Origin: Dipteris shenzhenensis
Taxonomy: Eukaryota > Polypodiophyta > Polypodiopsida > Gleicheniales
Length of the DNA: 64,000 bases
Strand: one strand, 5' to 3'
NCBI GenBank assembly: GCA_047967505.1
Contig: CM106538.1
A program made the translations under genes and the position numbers. The notes under the pieces were generated by a model. It searched no databases, was not told the origin of the DNA, and worked only from the letters and a program-made list of their open reading frames with translations. Of this stretch, positions 26,101 to 37,834 are shown piece after piece. The first letter of the stretch is position 1. Each line of letters begins with the position of its first letter.

Positions 26101-29100
26101 TGTGTCACTATGGGACTTATCCCATATACATTTGACACTTAGAGTGTGTGTGCCTATCCTATAAAGGCATTGTACTTTCATTGTCATTTTAATCAAGCCT
26201 CATGCCTTTCTTGATCATGTAAGTACTTTGCTTAGTTGTATATTTCTTTCTCGCATTATTTCATTTCCATTATGCTTTCCTAGGCTTGCTTTTCCTTTCC
26301 ATTCCATTCCATGTCTTGCATCTTCGTATGGTATCAGAGCTAGACTATCTTCCAAGAGGTTGAGGTAAGAGATTGAGGACATTGAAGCCTCTCTCCCTCA
26401 TTCCCCTTGGAGGAATGGCTTCTCCAATTCCATCTAGAGCTCTCTTCTCCACGCCATGATCTGCCACCTCTCTTCTCCTTCCTTCAGCTACGTTGTGACC
26501 TGCGGACGATGTGACGCTTCTATCCGGATCTAGAAGCAAAATCACGGCTTTGTGTCTTCAGCAAAGTTGTAGAGGACTTCGAGTACTAAAATTTCGTTTT
26601 TACATCATTGCAATCTGAGTTTTCTGTGAAAAGTTACAGCCCTTGCAAGAAGTCACGAAATTTGTTTATGCGCGCGAATTTTGTTTTGGAGCTCAATGAT
26701 TTGACAGCCCAAGCATGATGCAGCCAGCTCAACGTGGAGCTGTCCATCCTCTTCATCGTTGACCTTTGCTCCAGCCCGCCATTTTCTCCTTCTGCGTGAC
26801 ATTCTCTTGGAGCTGCTGCTCCCAAGTTGGTGCCCGTATTCTGTCCGCTATTTCTTCCTGTCCTACATCTCCATTGTGGCCGCCATTTTTTTTTCCTTTT
26901 GCCCGCCATTTCTCCCATTTCTTCCTCAGCCTTCCATTTCTCCCTCAGCTCGCTTGTGCCCTTCATTCTATCCATCACTCTTCTCTCTCCTAGCTGCTAG
27001 CTTTATGGATTCGCTTTCCACCAACTGTGAAAAATCAAACTTTTCGAGAATGCAAATGTGTGCAATACATGCAGAATTTGAATGCCGATTGGCTCTCCAA
27101 TGGGAAAGAGCGCCCTCATGGGAGTACTTGTTTCTATTTTCGACCTACATGCAAGGTGTGTGTGAGATGGCGGATGAGTGTAATGTGAATGAAGAATGAA
27201 AGGGTGATACCCTTTCATTAATGTCCCTTGAGATCACTCAAGTTCCATCTTCCCATTTACATCTACCCTTAGCCTATGACCCATGCATCTACCATTCAAT
27301 GCACCTTAATGCACCCTTCCCTTCCTATTGCCCCTAGGACCTAGACACACGTGTGCACATTTTTATTAATAGAATAAGTATCACATGTCCAAATTCGATG
27401 CCGTCTGAAGCAGTGGCTCTAGCTCGACTAGTCCTATCTACTCGGATGATCCACCGCCATAACAAATTGGTCGGTGTCCATCATAAATACATATACATGT
27501 TACACCATTGGCGTATAATATATAATATATACTCCGTCTGAAGCAGTGGCTCTAGCTCGACTAGTCCTATCTACTCGGATGATCCACCGCCATAACAAAT
27601 TGGTCGGTGTCCATCATAAATACATATACATGTTACACCATTGGCGTATAATATATAATAATGTTTTTATGTCTACTAATCATAGATTAGTGATTTCTCT
27701 TGTCATGACACCAACTCTCTCCTTGTGGACAAATTCAAGGGGGACGGATTTTCCACATGGTAAACAAAAGTGCAATTCCTTCTCATGAAGGAGAATGTTT
27801 GGGATGCCATCGAAGATGATGAAGCACTTGTGTTTGAGGCATCAACGGAGCTTCAAACACGAAAGATTTGAAAGCAACACAATTCGAGAGCCATCGCAAT
27901 CATCGGGCTTTGCCTAGATGATTCATTGATTCTTCACATCGACTTCAAGGAGATTTGGGCACGCCTCGAGAATATATTTGGTAACAAGATCACCAACTCC
28001 AAGGTATTTCTGAAAATGCAATTTTATAAGCTGAAAATGGAAGAGTCTGATACTTTGAGTGCGCATATAGCGAAAATTGAATCTTTAGTTCAACAACTCT
28101 CCAATTTGAAGTGTTGCCCGAATGACGAGGACAGAATGGCTGTCCTGATGACAAGTATGGAAGGGATTTCTCGCTTTGAGAATGCCCTTGAAGTACTTCG
28201 CATTGCATCGACTACATTCAAAGATATGGTGTCTCTTTTGCTTAAATAGGATTGCCGCAACAAAGAATCTCCATCCTATTCAGCGGATACTACACAAGCA
28301 CTTGCCTCCACCAGCAAATGGAGACCTAGGCCATTGACTCCACCAGCACGAGGAAGACATTCAAGCCATTCAAGTGCACTTACTGCAATACGGTCATATG
28401 GAGGACAAGTGTTACCAGAAGCTTGCTCAACAACAATCGAAGGATCATGCCAGTTGGGTGGCATCCGCCACTAGTGATGATGCAGACGAAGATAACCCGT
28501 CGACACAGGATCATGCTCTTACAGTCTGTCTCCCGCATCTAGAGGATGATTGAGATCATGATTTTGCTTTCTAAAGCATAATATATTTGGGTACTCTGCC
28601 CTGGGGGCGTTTCCTAAAAATGAATGCAATAAATCATGTGTGTTGAGTCAATAAAGGTCCTCTACCTTGGATAGTCCTCCTAAAATGATGTATTTCTTTT
28701 ATATTTTTGGTGTGTGGCTCCATGTTCCTCATTAGTCTTTGGAGCCAGGTGGGGATCTATTGTGGGAGCTATGTGTTTTTGGCTTTGATAGGTCTATTTG
28801 TTGGTGCATTGGTCTTCTAGACTTCTGAGTTGATCATGCATCCATGCATGATGAGCCTCTAAGCCATGCTAGATGTGATTTCTATGTTATGCTCACTAGC
28901 CTCTGAGCCATGCTCACTTGCCTCTGAGATTGTGTGGGAGCCATGTCTAGTTGTAGACCGGCATGCACAGTTTTGATGACCATCATTGTCATGTTCTGTT
29001 CTTGGTTCCATTCCAGTAGTCCCTCACCTTTCCTCCATGGGAGGGTGTTAGGAAATGGAGTCAATTTGAGTGACTTTTAGTGTGTTCTAGAGTAGTACTA

Positions 29101-32100
29101 TACTACTTTATATCCTAGAGTGCCATGTGTCACTATGGGACTTATCCCATATACATTTGACACTTAGAGTGTGTGTGCCTATCCTATAAAGGCATTGTAC
29201 TTTCATTGTCATTTTAATCAAGCCTCATGCCTTTCTTGATCATGTAAGTACTTTGCTTAGTTGTATATTTCTTTCTCGCATTATTTCATTTCCGTTATGC
29301 TTTCCTAGTCTTGCTTTTCCTTTCCATTCCATCCCATGTCTTGCATCTTCAGCTGCTACATAGTCCACTGTTAGAGGTGGGTAGGGCAAACCTGTGAGCA
29401 GTATACGGACTGTACAAGAGCAGGTATGGATGGTACAACAGCATTTACGGAGGCCAGAACAAGACGATGGTCCAGCAGCAGGTACAAGCAGTATGGTGGG
29501 CCATGGCATTTGCCGGTCTTCCTGGAGTGTGTAGATCTATTACAAAGATGTGGACATGGTAGCTGTTGTGAAGGACTACACAGGTGCTGCTATAGGCCCT
29601 GGAATAAGGGCAATTATTGCAGGGCCAGAAAAGGCCAGGAGGCTGCATCAGCATGTGGCCTGTTATAGGCCAGGAGAGCCTGCTGGTCAGCAGTATTACA
29701 GGCTATCAGTCAGCAGTGCTGAACTGGGCGGATGCAGGTGGGGCCATGTGCCATGCCCTAGGTCAGGTGGCCCAAAGCTGAACAAATCGGTAGGTCAGCC
29801 ACTGCAGGAGGGGTACTAGAATTGGCACATGAAGTATGACCACATGAGATAGTTGGTACCATCAAGCTTGCCCTGCAAATGACAAAGCCTCAAGGCTGTT
29901 ATTGCAATGAACGGGCTTCTAAAAAGCTGACACAAAATCTGCAAAAATCAACCCAAAAATGACAGCAAAAGCTATGCAAATGTGAATGCCCAACGAAGTG
30001 CTCAAACATTGAGCAAAATGCAAAAGGCTGTCATTTTGCTTTTTGCTGTCGTTTTTGGGTTGAAGCTATGCAATGTATTACTGCAACAATCTGCAAATGT
30101 CAATGCATCAAAAGCATGAAGCTGTACTGCAAAATCTACCTGCAATTTAGCAAAGTCTGCACAAAAGTCTCACAAATGTATGCACAAATCTGCTCCAAAG
30201 TACCTAAAACTGAAGTCCGCAATGCTCAAGAGCTAATGCTAGTCAACAGGAGCAAAAGCCCCAATTTCTTGCAAGCTGAATGTGAGAAATGGAAGGACAA
30301 GGCCTTAGCAGGCCATCTGAGAGAAAAAAACTGCAATTTTGGCAAAAGCCCCAAATTTTGGAGAGGACAAGTGTGCCAAAAGAGGGCAAAGGAGAAAATT
30401 CTCAAAATTTGATTGAACTAGGCCAATGTGAGCAAATGTGACCCAAAAGCAACAAACTTTGAGCACTAGAGCAGTCCCAAAGTCACCCTTGTTGGCTGAC
30501 CTGCAAATACAAGCTTCAAAACAGCAAATGGAGCTGTAAAAGAGCTGTTTGCAGAGTTCAACGGAGCAACAACACAAAAACTGCAGAAATATGTACTATA
30601 CGGTATGTGTCTGGGAAATCGTACGGATGAATGCACCAGACAGGAAGTGCTGCATGGATGTCTGTTAGAGAACTGTACGGAACCGTATAGTTCAAACTAA
30701 TGGCCGTACGATTGTACAGATTGAGCTCGAGGGGATGATTCTAGGTCGAAATTTAGCGCCAGATAGTTGTGCCTATTCTGAAAGTGGTTTGGAACCTGGA
30801 AAGCGTTGAATCCGAGACTGAACTCTCAAGGACACAACTGAAGGGCCATGGGAGCTGTACAAGACCTTTAGCTAACACAAGCAGCTGCTATAGTGTTGGA
30901 GATATCATAGTGAAAGAGTGTATTTTATTTTATATAAACTAGAAGTTATATTTTTTTGATGGCTTAGATCGAATAAAGTAAACTCAAAACTTACTACCAT
31001 CTAAATATTGACCATTAGGTCGAAATTGAACCATTTGGTCCAAATGACAATAGATTGTATTACTTTCTTCTCTAAACGTTTTGAAGTTTCAATAAACCTC
31101 TTCTATGAGCATGGACTCCATATACTTATTTATCTTAACATAAAAAATATGCTCTAATTCAAATATTGGAATGAACTACAATGATTGAGATGAAAATTTT
31201 AAATTTATTGTAGAAAATAAAGCATATTTTGATAATTATAAGTAGGGGATGTATTATACATTTCATAGTCATGCATGAATTACTAGTAGCTCTTAAAACT
31301 AGGTGATCTAGTACTAGTTTATGTGTGTGAGTCTTGTGTGAGTGCCACGTGTCATCATGGGACTTATCCCATATGCACTAGGTGCTAGAGTGTGTGTGAG
31401 TAGCCTACATAAGGCTTGTACTTCACTTGTCTTGTCATACTTTTTTTTTTTGCAAAAAGAAGGGCTAATTATATTACTTTCGAAACAAGGATTACAAGAG
31501 ACTCAACAGCAATGCTAGAGCAAAGGGATAATTCCCACCCGCGAAACTACAAGCCTCACAGGGCTAAGCATCAAACTGTTGCAAAATGCTGTCAAAACAA
31601 GAAGCCCTAGTCTGGGTCTTCTGAGAACCAGTAAACCGCGAAACCAAAAAAGCTACGGATCCCTGATGAAGTGAATCCTGGAGGTACTCGTGATCCAAGA
31701 AGGTATGGATCCCTCCTCCGCTGAGCTCCCGTCCATCGAGCCCGCCCGAGGGCGCCAATCGGAAGAGACCCGCGTGCATGAGCAACCACCACTTGACGGG
31801 GGGCGAGTCCGCACTCCAGTAGCCCGCTCCACGCATCTGTAGGCCTCAACCCACTTGGGGTGCCTCCTGGTATGACAAGAAGAAGTAGAGCCCCAAGAGA
31901 AGGGATCCTTGAGGATAGAGCCAAGAGCCGCCGCCCTGTGGGTAGAGAATCTTCGAGACAGTGAGCCATTTCCTCTGAGTCAACATCCAACAATCGAGTC
32001 CGACCAAGACCAAGATGCCAACCGCGACCAAGAACCCCTGCTGGGAAGAAAGCAGTAAAGCCATGTCGAGGTAGCAAGGTTCCATGGGCCAGAGTAGCTC

Positions 32101-33030
32101 CGAGATCGCCAGGATCCCTGTTGTCGAGCTTGACCATCAAGAAGAGCTCTTGACCACCATGGAGGCATGCATCTCGCATCTCTATCTCCTTGAGCTCGAA
32201 GTAGTACCAAAAAACTCTGAGTCTTGAGAAGTTTGGAGACCCAAGCAAGGAGGCCATTAGCAGACGCGACCCCTCTGGGTTGTTGTCCAAGGGCCAGGTC
32301 TTTCCAGCTCCAGTGCACCAATCGCAGCCAGGAGATGCTATTGGACGAGGGCAGCACAACCACCACCACGGGGAGGCACAAACTGGACGGCTGGGGGATG
32401 ACCATGGCTGATGTGGAGAGACGCTTCCTGAAAGATGAACCTACTGCTGCTGTGAAGGTGCAAAGGTGGAGGACCGCCAGGGCAAGGGAGAAGGCTGAAG
32501 CCGAAGATACTCCCCTCCGAAGACGTGCAAGGCCCCATGCCAAGAATGGCTCGACACCTCCAAATTCTCAAACACCCCCAACTCAAGCGCTTTCTACTCC
32601 ACGAAGAGGGAGAGGGGTGCAAAAGACCAGCCCGGGAAGACAACACTGCCACGGGAAGGAAGCCACCAACAAGCAGGCCACGGCTGGGGAAGCGCCATCC
32701 AAGAGAGAGGCTCACGGCAGATCCCGAGTAGGAGGGGCAGCCGGCCAGCAGGCGAGAGCGCTCAGTCATCGGACGGGGCTTGCAGCAAGTCGAGCAGGGC
32801 GGCGACCAGGGTGCGAGGGGAGGGTGCGGGGGGAGATGGGCGGAAGTGGCAGGGCAGGAGCCAAGGCAGCGCGAGGGGCGGGGGCAGCAGCGGGCGGGGT
32901 GAAGGTCGCGTATGACAAACTGCAAAAATTCTTAATTCAAATGAAAGACTTCTCTGTCTTGTCATACTTGATGAATGAATGAGAGCCTTTTCACTATGTC
33001 TTCATTTGTGCATCATTTCTGCGCACCCTA

Positions 33031-33068
<38 letters not shown>

Positions 33069-34564
33069 CCATGTTTCTAACATGGTATCAGAGCCACCTT
33101 CCATAGCTGCCCTAACCCTAATTTGTCACTCTTGCCCTAACCCTAATTCTACTTCAACCCTTCTTCCTGCAGCCGCCTTAGCCCTACTCCATTTCGCCCT
33201 GTTTTACCTCCATTTTCTAGCTGTTTGCACCCGACTAGAGCGTCTCCACAGCCTGCCCTCATTGCGGCCTCCATTCGGGAGTTTTTGCAGCTTTAGGCGC
33301 CCTTGACAGCCTATTACTTGCTGCATTTTCGGGACTGATCCTAGCCTCCAGCTCATCTACAACAGTTGGTTCGCATATTGGAGGCCTGGTACTTCATTTT
33401 GGCATACTCGAGAGAGCCGCCTGATCAGTTTCAGACCTGCTACAGCATTCGGAGCTGTTCCAGGGAGCTGCTTTTCACTTTGGAGCTGACCTACTTCATT
33501 TCGAGGTGTAACCTTGCTGCTTTTTCATTAGGATTGGCCTTTCCGGACACCCTCTTGCTGCGTTTTGATCAGGGTTTACATTTTGGAGCCTCCGAGGTCA
33601 TTCACAAGTTGCTGGTCACGTTTATTTAAGCATTTCTCAAGCTGTTGCTCCATTTCAGAGCCCTAGACTAGCCTGTTCATTTGCTGGTTATCAGTTTCAG
33701 CTTGCTGGCTTTGATACCTGAGATTGATACTATGGAGCCTCATCCTCGTGGTGAAGATACATCAGCACCACTCTCAGCTCGGGATGAGAGGAATGACAAG
33801 GCACTAGCGCTTATTGGTGTGAGGTTGGCTAACAAACTACTTCATCATCTTGACCTCACTACTTCAGCCAAGGAGACACTGGATGAGCTCGAGAATATAT
33901 ACGCCACATCTACTGGACATGAGGAGCAAGCTCTATCTGCTATATTACATGATCTATCCCTCTCCAAGGTGATAGATGATGACTGGTGATGCTATGTCTG
34001 TTTGTGTTGAGTCAAATAAAAGTTCTCAACCTTGAGTTGTCCCTCTAAATTGAATGTATTGGGAGTCAATAAGAGGTCCTCTGCCATGGGTTGTCCCCCA
34101 AGAATGATTGTTTTGGGTTTTACTTTGGTTGATGGAATTGATCACCTAGTTCAGAGTAAGGGGGGATGACGAGTGATGGTTTTACTTGCCGGTCGCAAGC
34201 TAACTGAGAAGTCACTATCACACGGGAGGTGTTGGATAGTTGGACTTGCTCTTTGCAGTATTGCGGTGGAGGGGGGATCGGTCTACTCTTGTGTGTTGGG
34301 TCTCACACCTCTTTGCTCTGAAGGGGGGTGTTGGAGATATCATAGTAAAAGAGTGTGTTAGTGTGTAGTACTAGGTGATCTAGTACTAGTTTATGTGTGT
34401 GTGTCTTGTGTGAGTGCCACGTGTCATCATGGGACTTATCCCATATGCACTCTAGATTGTGTGTGAGTAGCCTACATAAGGCTTGTACTTCACTTGTCTT
34501 GTTGATGAATGAATGAGAGCCTTTTCATTATGTCTTCATTTGTGCATTATTTCCTCACACCCTA

Positions 34565-34610
<46 letters not shown>

Positions 34611-37600
34611 CCATGTTTCTAACATATAGCCAGTTGGGGGACTAGCGCCACACGCAGGAGCTAAGTGTTAGTCGCGGCAATATTCAAGCAGTTGGAGCAC
34701 TGTGCAATTGCAAATAGCTCCAATGTAGGCTCTAAATAGGCAGCGCAAACACTTTGAGCAGCAGATGGGAGCGCAACTAGCAGCAGATAGCTATAGGATG
34801 TGGGGAGCTATATCTATTTTGCAAAAAATCCCGTATCTCGGACTAATGCTTAAAGCATAAAATAGAAGCCACTCCCACCCTTCATCGCACATCGGTTTGG
34901 CTCGTCTTCATTGGTGGTGTTTATCTCTTTGAGAGGAGTGAGTTGGACTGAAGCTGGAGCACGGGAGGATGTAGGTAGGAGCAAGAAATCATGCTCTAAT
35001 ACCACTTGGGCGAGGGGAGCAATGGGATGGAGATGGAATGCAAGGAAGCAAAAAGCAACCTGAGGGAACTCAAGTGTACTTGCAAATGGATAATGAAGAA
35101 AGTACAAGAGTGGCCAATATATGGCCCCAAAGTCAACTAGTCAACAAAGGGCTAAAATGCCCTAAGTGAATTAGGTGTACTAGGACTAAATGTCCTAGCT
35201 GGCCTACAAGGCCATACCAGGGCTAAGTGCTAACAATTATGCACCCTTTTTGTAAGAGATATTGAAGGGTAATCGTGAAGCAAGTCAATTTTGTCACATC
35301 CATTGGCTGTGATGTCGAGGCAAAAATGTTAACCAATGTCGATAATTCTCTACTTTTTCGCTATCTAGAAGTTGGATAGCTCACTTAAATCTTCGCGAGA
35401 AATAAGTAGATAAGATTGAAATTGTTTTCTTTGGGCTAAATCCCTTGTCTTGTTTTGCTGTATATGGAGGTGATATCATGCACTTCGACTTATAAAATTG
35501 TAGCAAAATGACACTTTCCTTTTTGATGCTTTGATGTCTTGACACGTCCAATGTAGCTATGTTTTAGATTTGGAAAATTCTAAAAGCTGATGTTCTAAGA
35601 AATAGAGTCTTTAGCTTTTGTGTTGGCATGCTTTCAGCAACATGGGATGAATTCGCTGAAGATGGTTTAAGTAAGGATACCTTGGACTACAACATGCAAG
35701 GCGGAAGCCATCATATTGGACTTGACAAGGGGCCGACCATTATATATGTGCCTACAAGGAAGGAGACAGAGAAGATAGCAAAGTTTTTAGGACAATATGG
35801 TATAAAAGCGGCTCCATATCATGCAAAGGTGACTTTTATTTCCTTCCAAGTTTTGCTATATTTCTGGCATAAGTTGGTCAATGGAAAATGGATTGGATGA
35901 GAACTTAAGCTTCGGCGTTAGGATCAAGTTATTGTTCAAACCGTCTGCATGTTCTAATATTATACTTACCAATATTATACTTACCCTTGTGTTTGAAAAG
36001 TTCTATTGATATCTTGGGTGGAATAGATGGAGTCACTCAATTAAGCTAAGCCTTTGGGTAAACCATTTTAGCATTTTGAAATTGTGACCTCACTGTTAGA
36101 AAATAACCCAACAGAGGGTACACGCAACGGAAGACTGATAGTAATGCCCAGGAGCTCACACAGTGTGGTGTGGGTGTGGAATCACAAACTTCTTTACTTA
36201 TGTGCATTCAATAGATGTGCAGACTCATCAATAGACAATGAACCAACCAGATAGAGAAACCACCAAAATATATATTTCCGTCCAAAACTATGGACACAAT
36301 ACAAGAGAGATAGATCGAGAGTCCCACCAATGGTGTGGTCCTCTGATCTTACCACAAGGTCCTTCTCCTATCAGCTGGCTATCTCTAGACTCGAGCCCGC
36401 GTGCTCCACCTCGAGCTTCTGTAGACTTTTCGTCGAGTATGTTCTTCTCCACCTTACTGCTTGTGAATCAGCCTAGGTGGGCAGCCCCTGCCAAGCTTTG
36501 TCTGCAGCACACAGGTCCCTGTTCCACTGCTCCAACCTGCTTGTGAATGGCTGCTCCAGAAGGTATGATGATCACAACACCTTGCTGCCCTAGAAGACAG
36601 CCAAGGTCCAGCCTCTAGGAACTCAGTCTGCAGCTCACCTTCAACTCTCCTTCACCCCCAGTGTGAGGCCCAAGGGAGTGGCTCCTGGCTGCTCCTGTCT
36701 GCTCCTGCTTTTGCTGAACTGTTGGATGATAAATGAGGCCTGAAGCCTCTCCTTTTATAGGCCCTGAGGCCTGGCAAAAATACCGACCAGTCTGCCCTGA
36801 CTGGGCCGACTGGACAGACTATGTTGGCTGGCCCAACCGACCTGGTTGGCTCAGCCCAACCAGCCCTATATAAGGGCCCTTTGCTGGCCCTTTGTTCCAT
36901 GCAGGGTCCAGCTCCTTTGCTGCCGTCCTGCCACCTGCCAGCTGACTGGGCCGACTGGACAGACTAGGTTGGCTGGCCCAACCGACCTGGTTGGCTCAGC
37001 CCAACCAGCCCTATATAAGGGCCCTTTGCTGGCCCTTTGTTCCATGCAGGGTCCAGCTCCTTTGCTGCCGTCCTGCCACCTGCCAGCCCTGCTTGCAAGC
37101 CATAGACCTGCCCATAGACCCCCACTATACTGCGCCTTGCTGCAGCCCTTTGCCGGCGCCTTGTCCTGGCCGTACCTCTTCCGTACACTGCCCTGCAGCA
37201 GCCCGCACAGTTTTGTACCCTGCTCCGTACACATGCTGATGTCAGCGCGCCTTTCATAGGGTCCTGCTGCAGTCCATTGAGTGCCTCATGCCAGGCCTGA
37301 TCCAAGACACTGTGTTCCCGCCATCTTCCTGCACATGAGCTGCTCCTGATGCAGCCTTTCATCCTTGGGATACCCCACCAACCATGAATGCTCCAGATCC
37401 GTCCCAGATCCACACATCCAGGTAATCTCTCTTTGGGCACATCCTGCCCTTGGTCTCCCTCCCCCACGCTCTCCTCATTTGGGGGCTTACAGATGGGGAG
37501 GTGACCTTTCCAACACTCACATTCTCGCTTAGAGAGTCTCATCCCCAGGCTACATTAATTTGTCTATAGGAAAGACAGCAATGAAATTCTTAAGCTCATA

Positions 37601-37788
37601 AGAGATGGGGAAGGGACGGGGGAGGTGGGCTGTCCTCCCTCCTCCCTTATCTTAATAAATTCATATAGTCACAGCCTCCTCTTCTCCCTTGTGCTAATAA
37701 ATTCATTTAGTGACGGCCTCCTCTTCTTCCCCTCACCATAATCGTCTTCTCTGCCTTACCTTCCCGTTCACCCATGTTAGAAACATGC

Positions 37789-37834
<46 letters not shown>

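Larger units (their letters stand above)
26021..29351 (+). mobile_element. LTR retrotransposon B, Copia-type, gag-only non-autonomous
   Basis: Two 306-bp LTRs (26021-26326 and 29046-29351) differ at about 7 positions by eye (~2%). The duplication GCTGC lies at 26016-26020 and 29352-29356. The primer-binding site TGGTATCAGAGC is at 26329-26340 and a G-rich tract TGGGAGGG abuts the 3' LTR. The interior carries only a Copia-type gag and non-coding DNA; there is no pol. It is 3.3 kb including a nested 685-bp solo LTR of the A family. Confidence 0.92.
30894..34624 (+). mobile_element. LTR retrotransposon C, short-interior non-autonomous Copia-like element
   Basis: Target duplication TATAG at 30889-30893 and 34625-34629. 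The 3' LTR is 296 bp (34329-34624). The 5' LTR is the same sequence blown up to 2189 bp (30894-33082) by two inserts. The primer-binding site TGGTATCAGAGC is at 33083-33094, and the polypurine tract AAGGGGGG ends at 34328. The interior is only ~1.25 kb and carries a short gag-like ORF, so the element depends on partners in trans. Confidence 0.92.
20559..35637 (+). other. RECQSIM intron 6, 15.1 kb TE-packed intron
   Basis: The donor GTAAATGAG at 20559 and acceptor GCTTTCAG ending at 35637 enclose a Ty3 RT fragment, three LTR retrotransposons with TSDs, a nested solo LTR, a poly(A) retroposon and a Copia LTR stub. Unassigned DNA between them (20570-20810, 21240-21662, 25409-26015, 29357-30888, 34630-34990, 35240-35637) is the older host sequence into which the dated elements inserted; parts may be one shattered element. 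Confidence 0.85.

Noticed and set aside
36652-37542. ORFs of 122-192 codons on both strands
   Set aside because: They lie within a solo LTR and its tandem duplication; length reflects GC content and repeated sequence.
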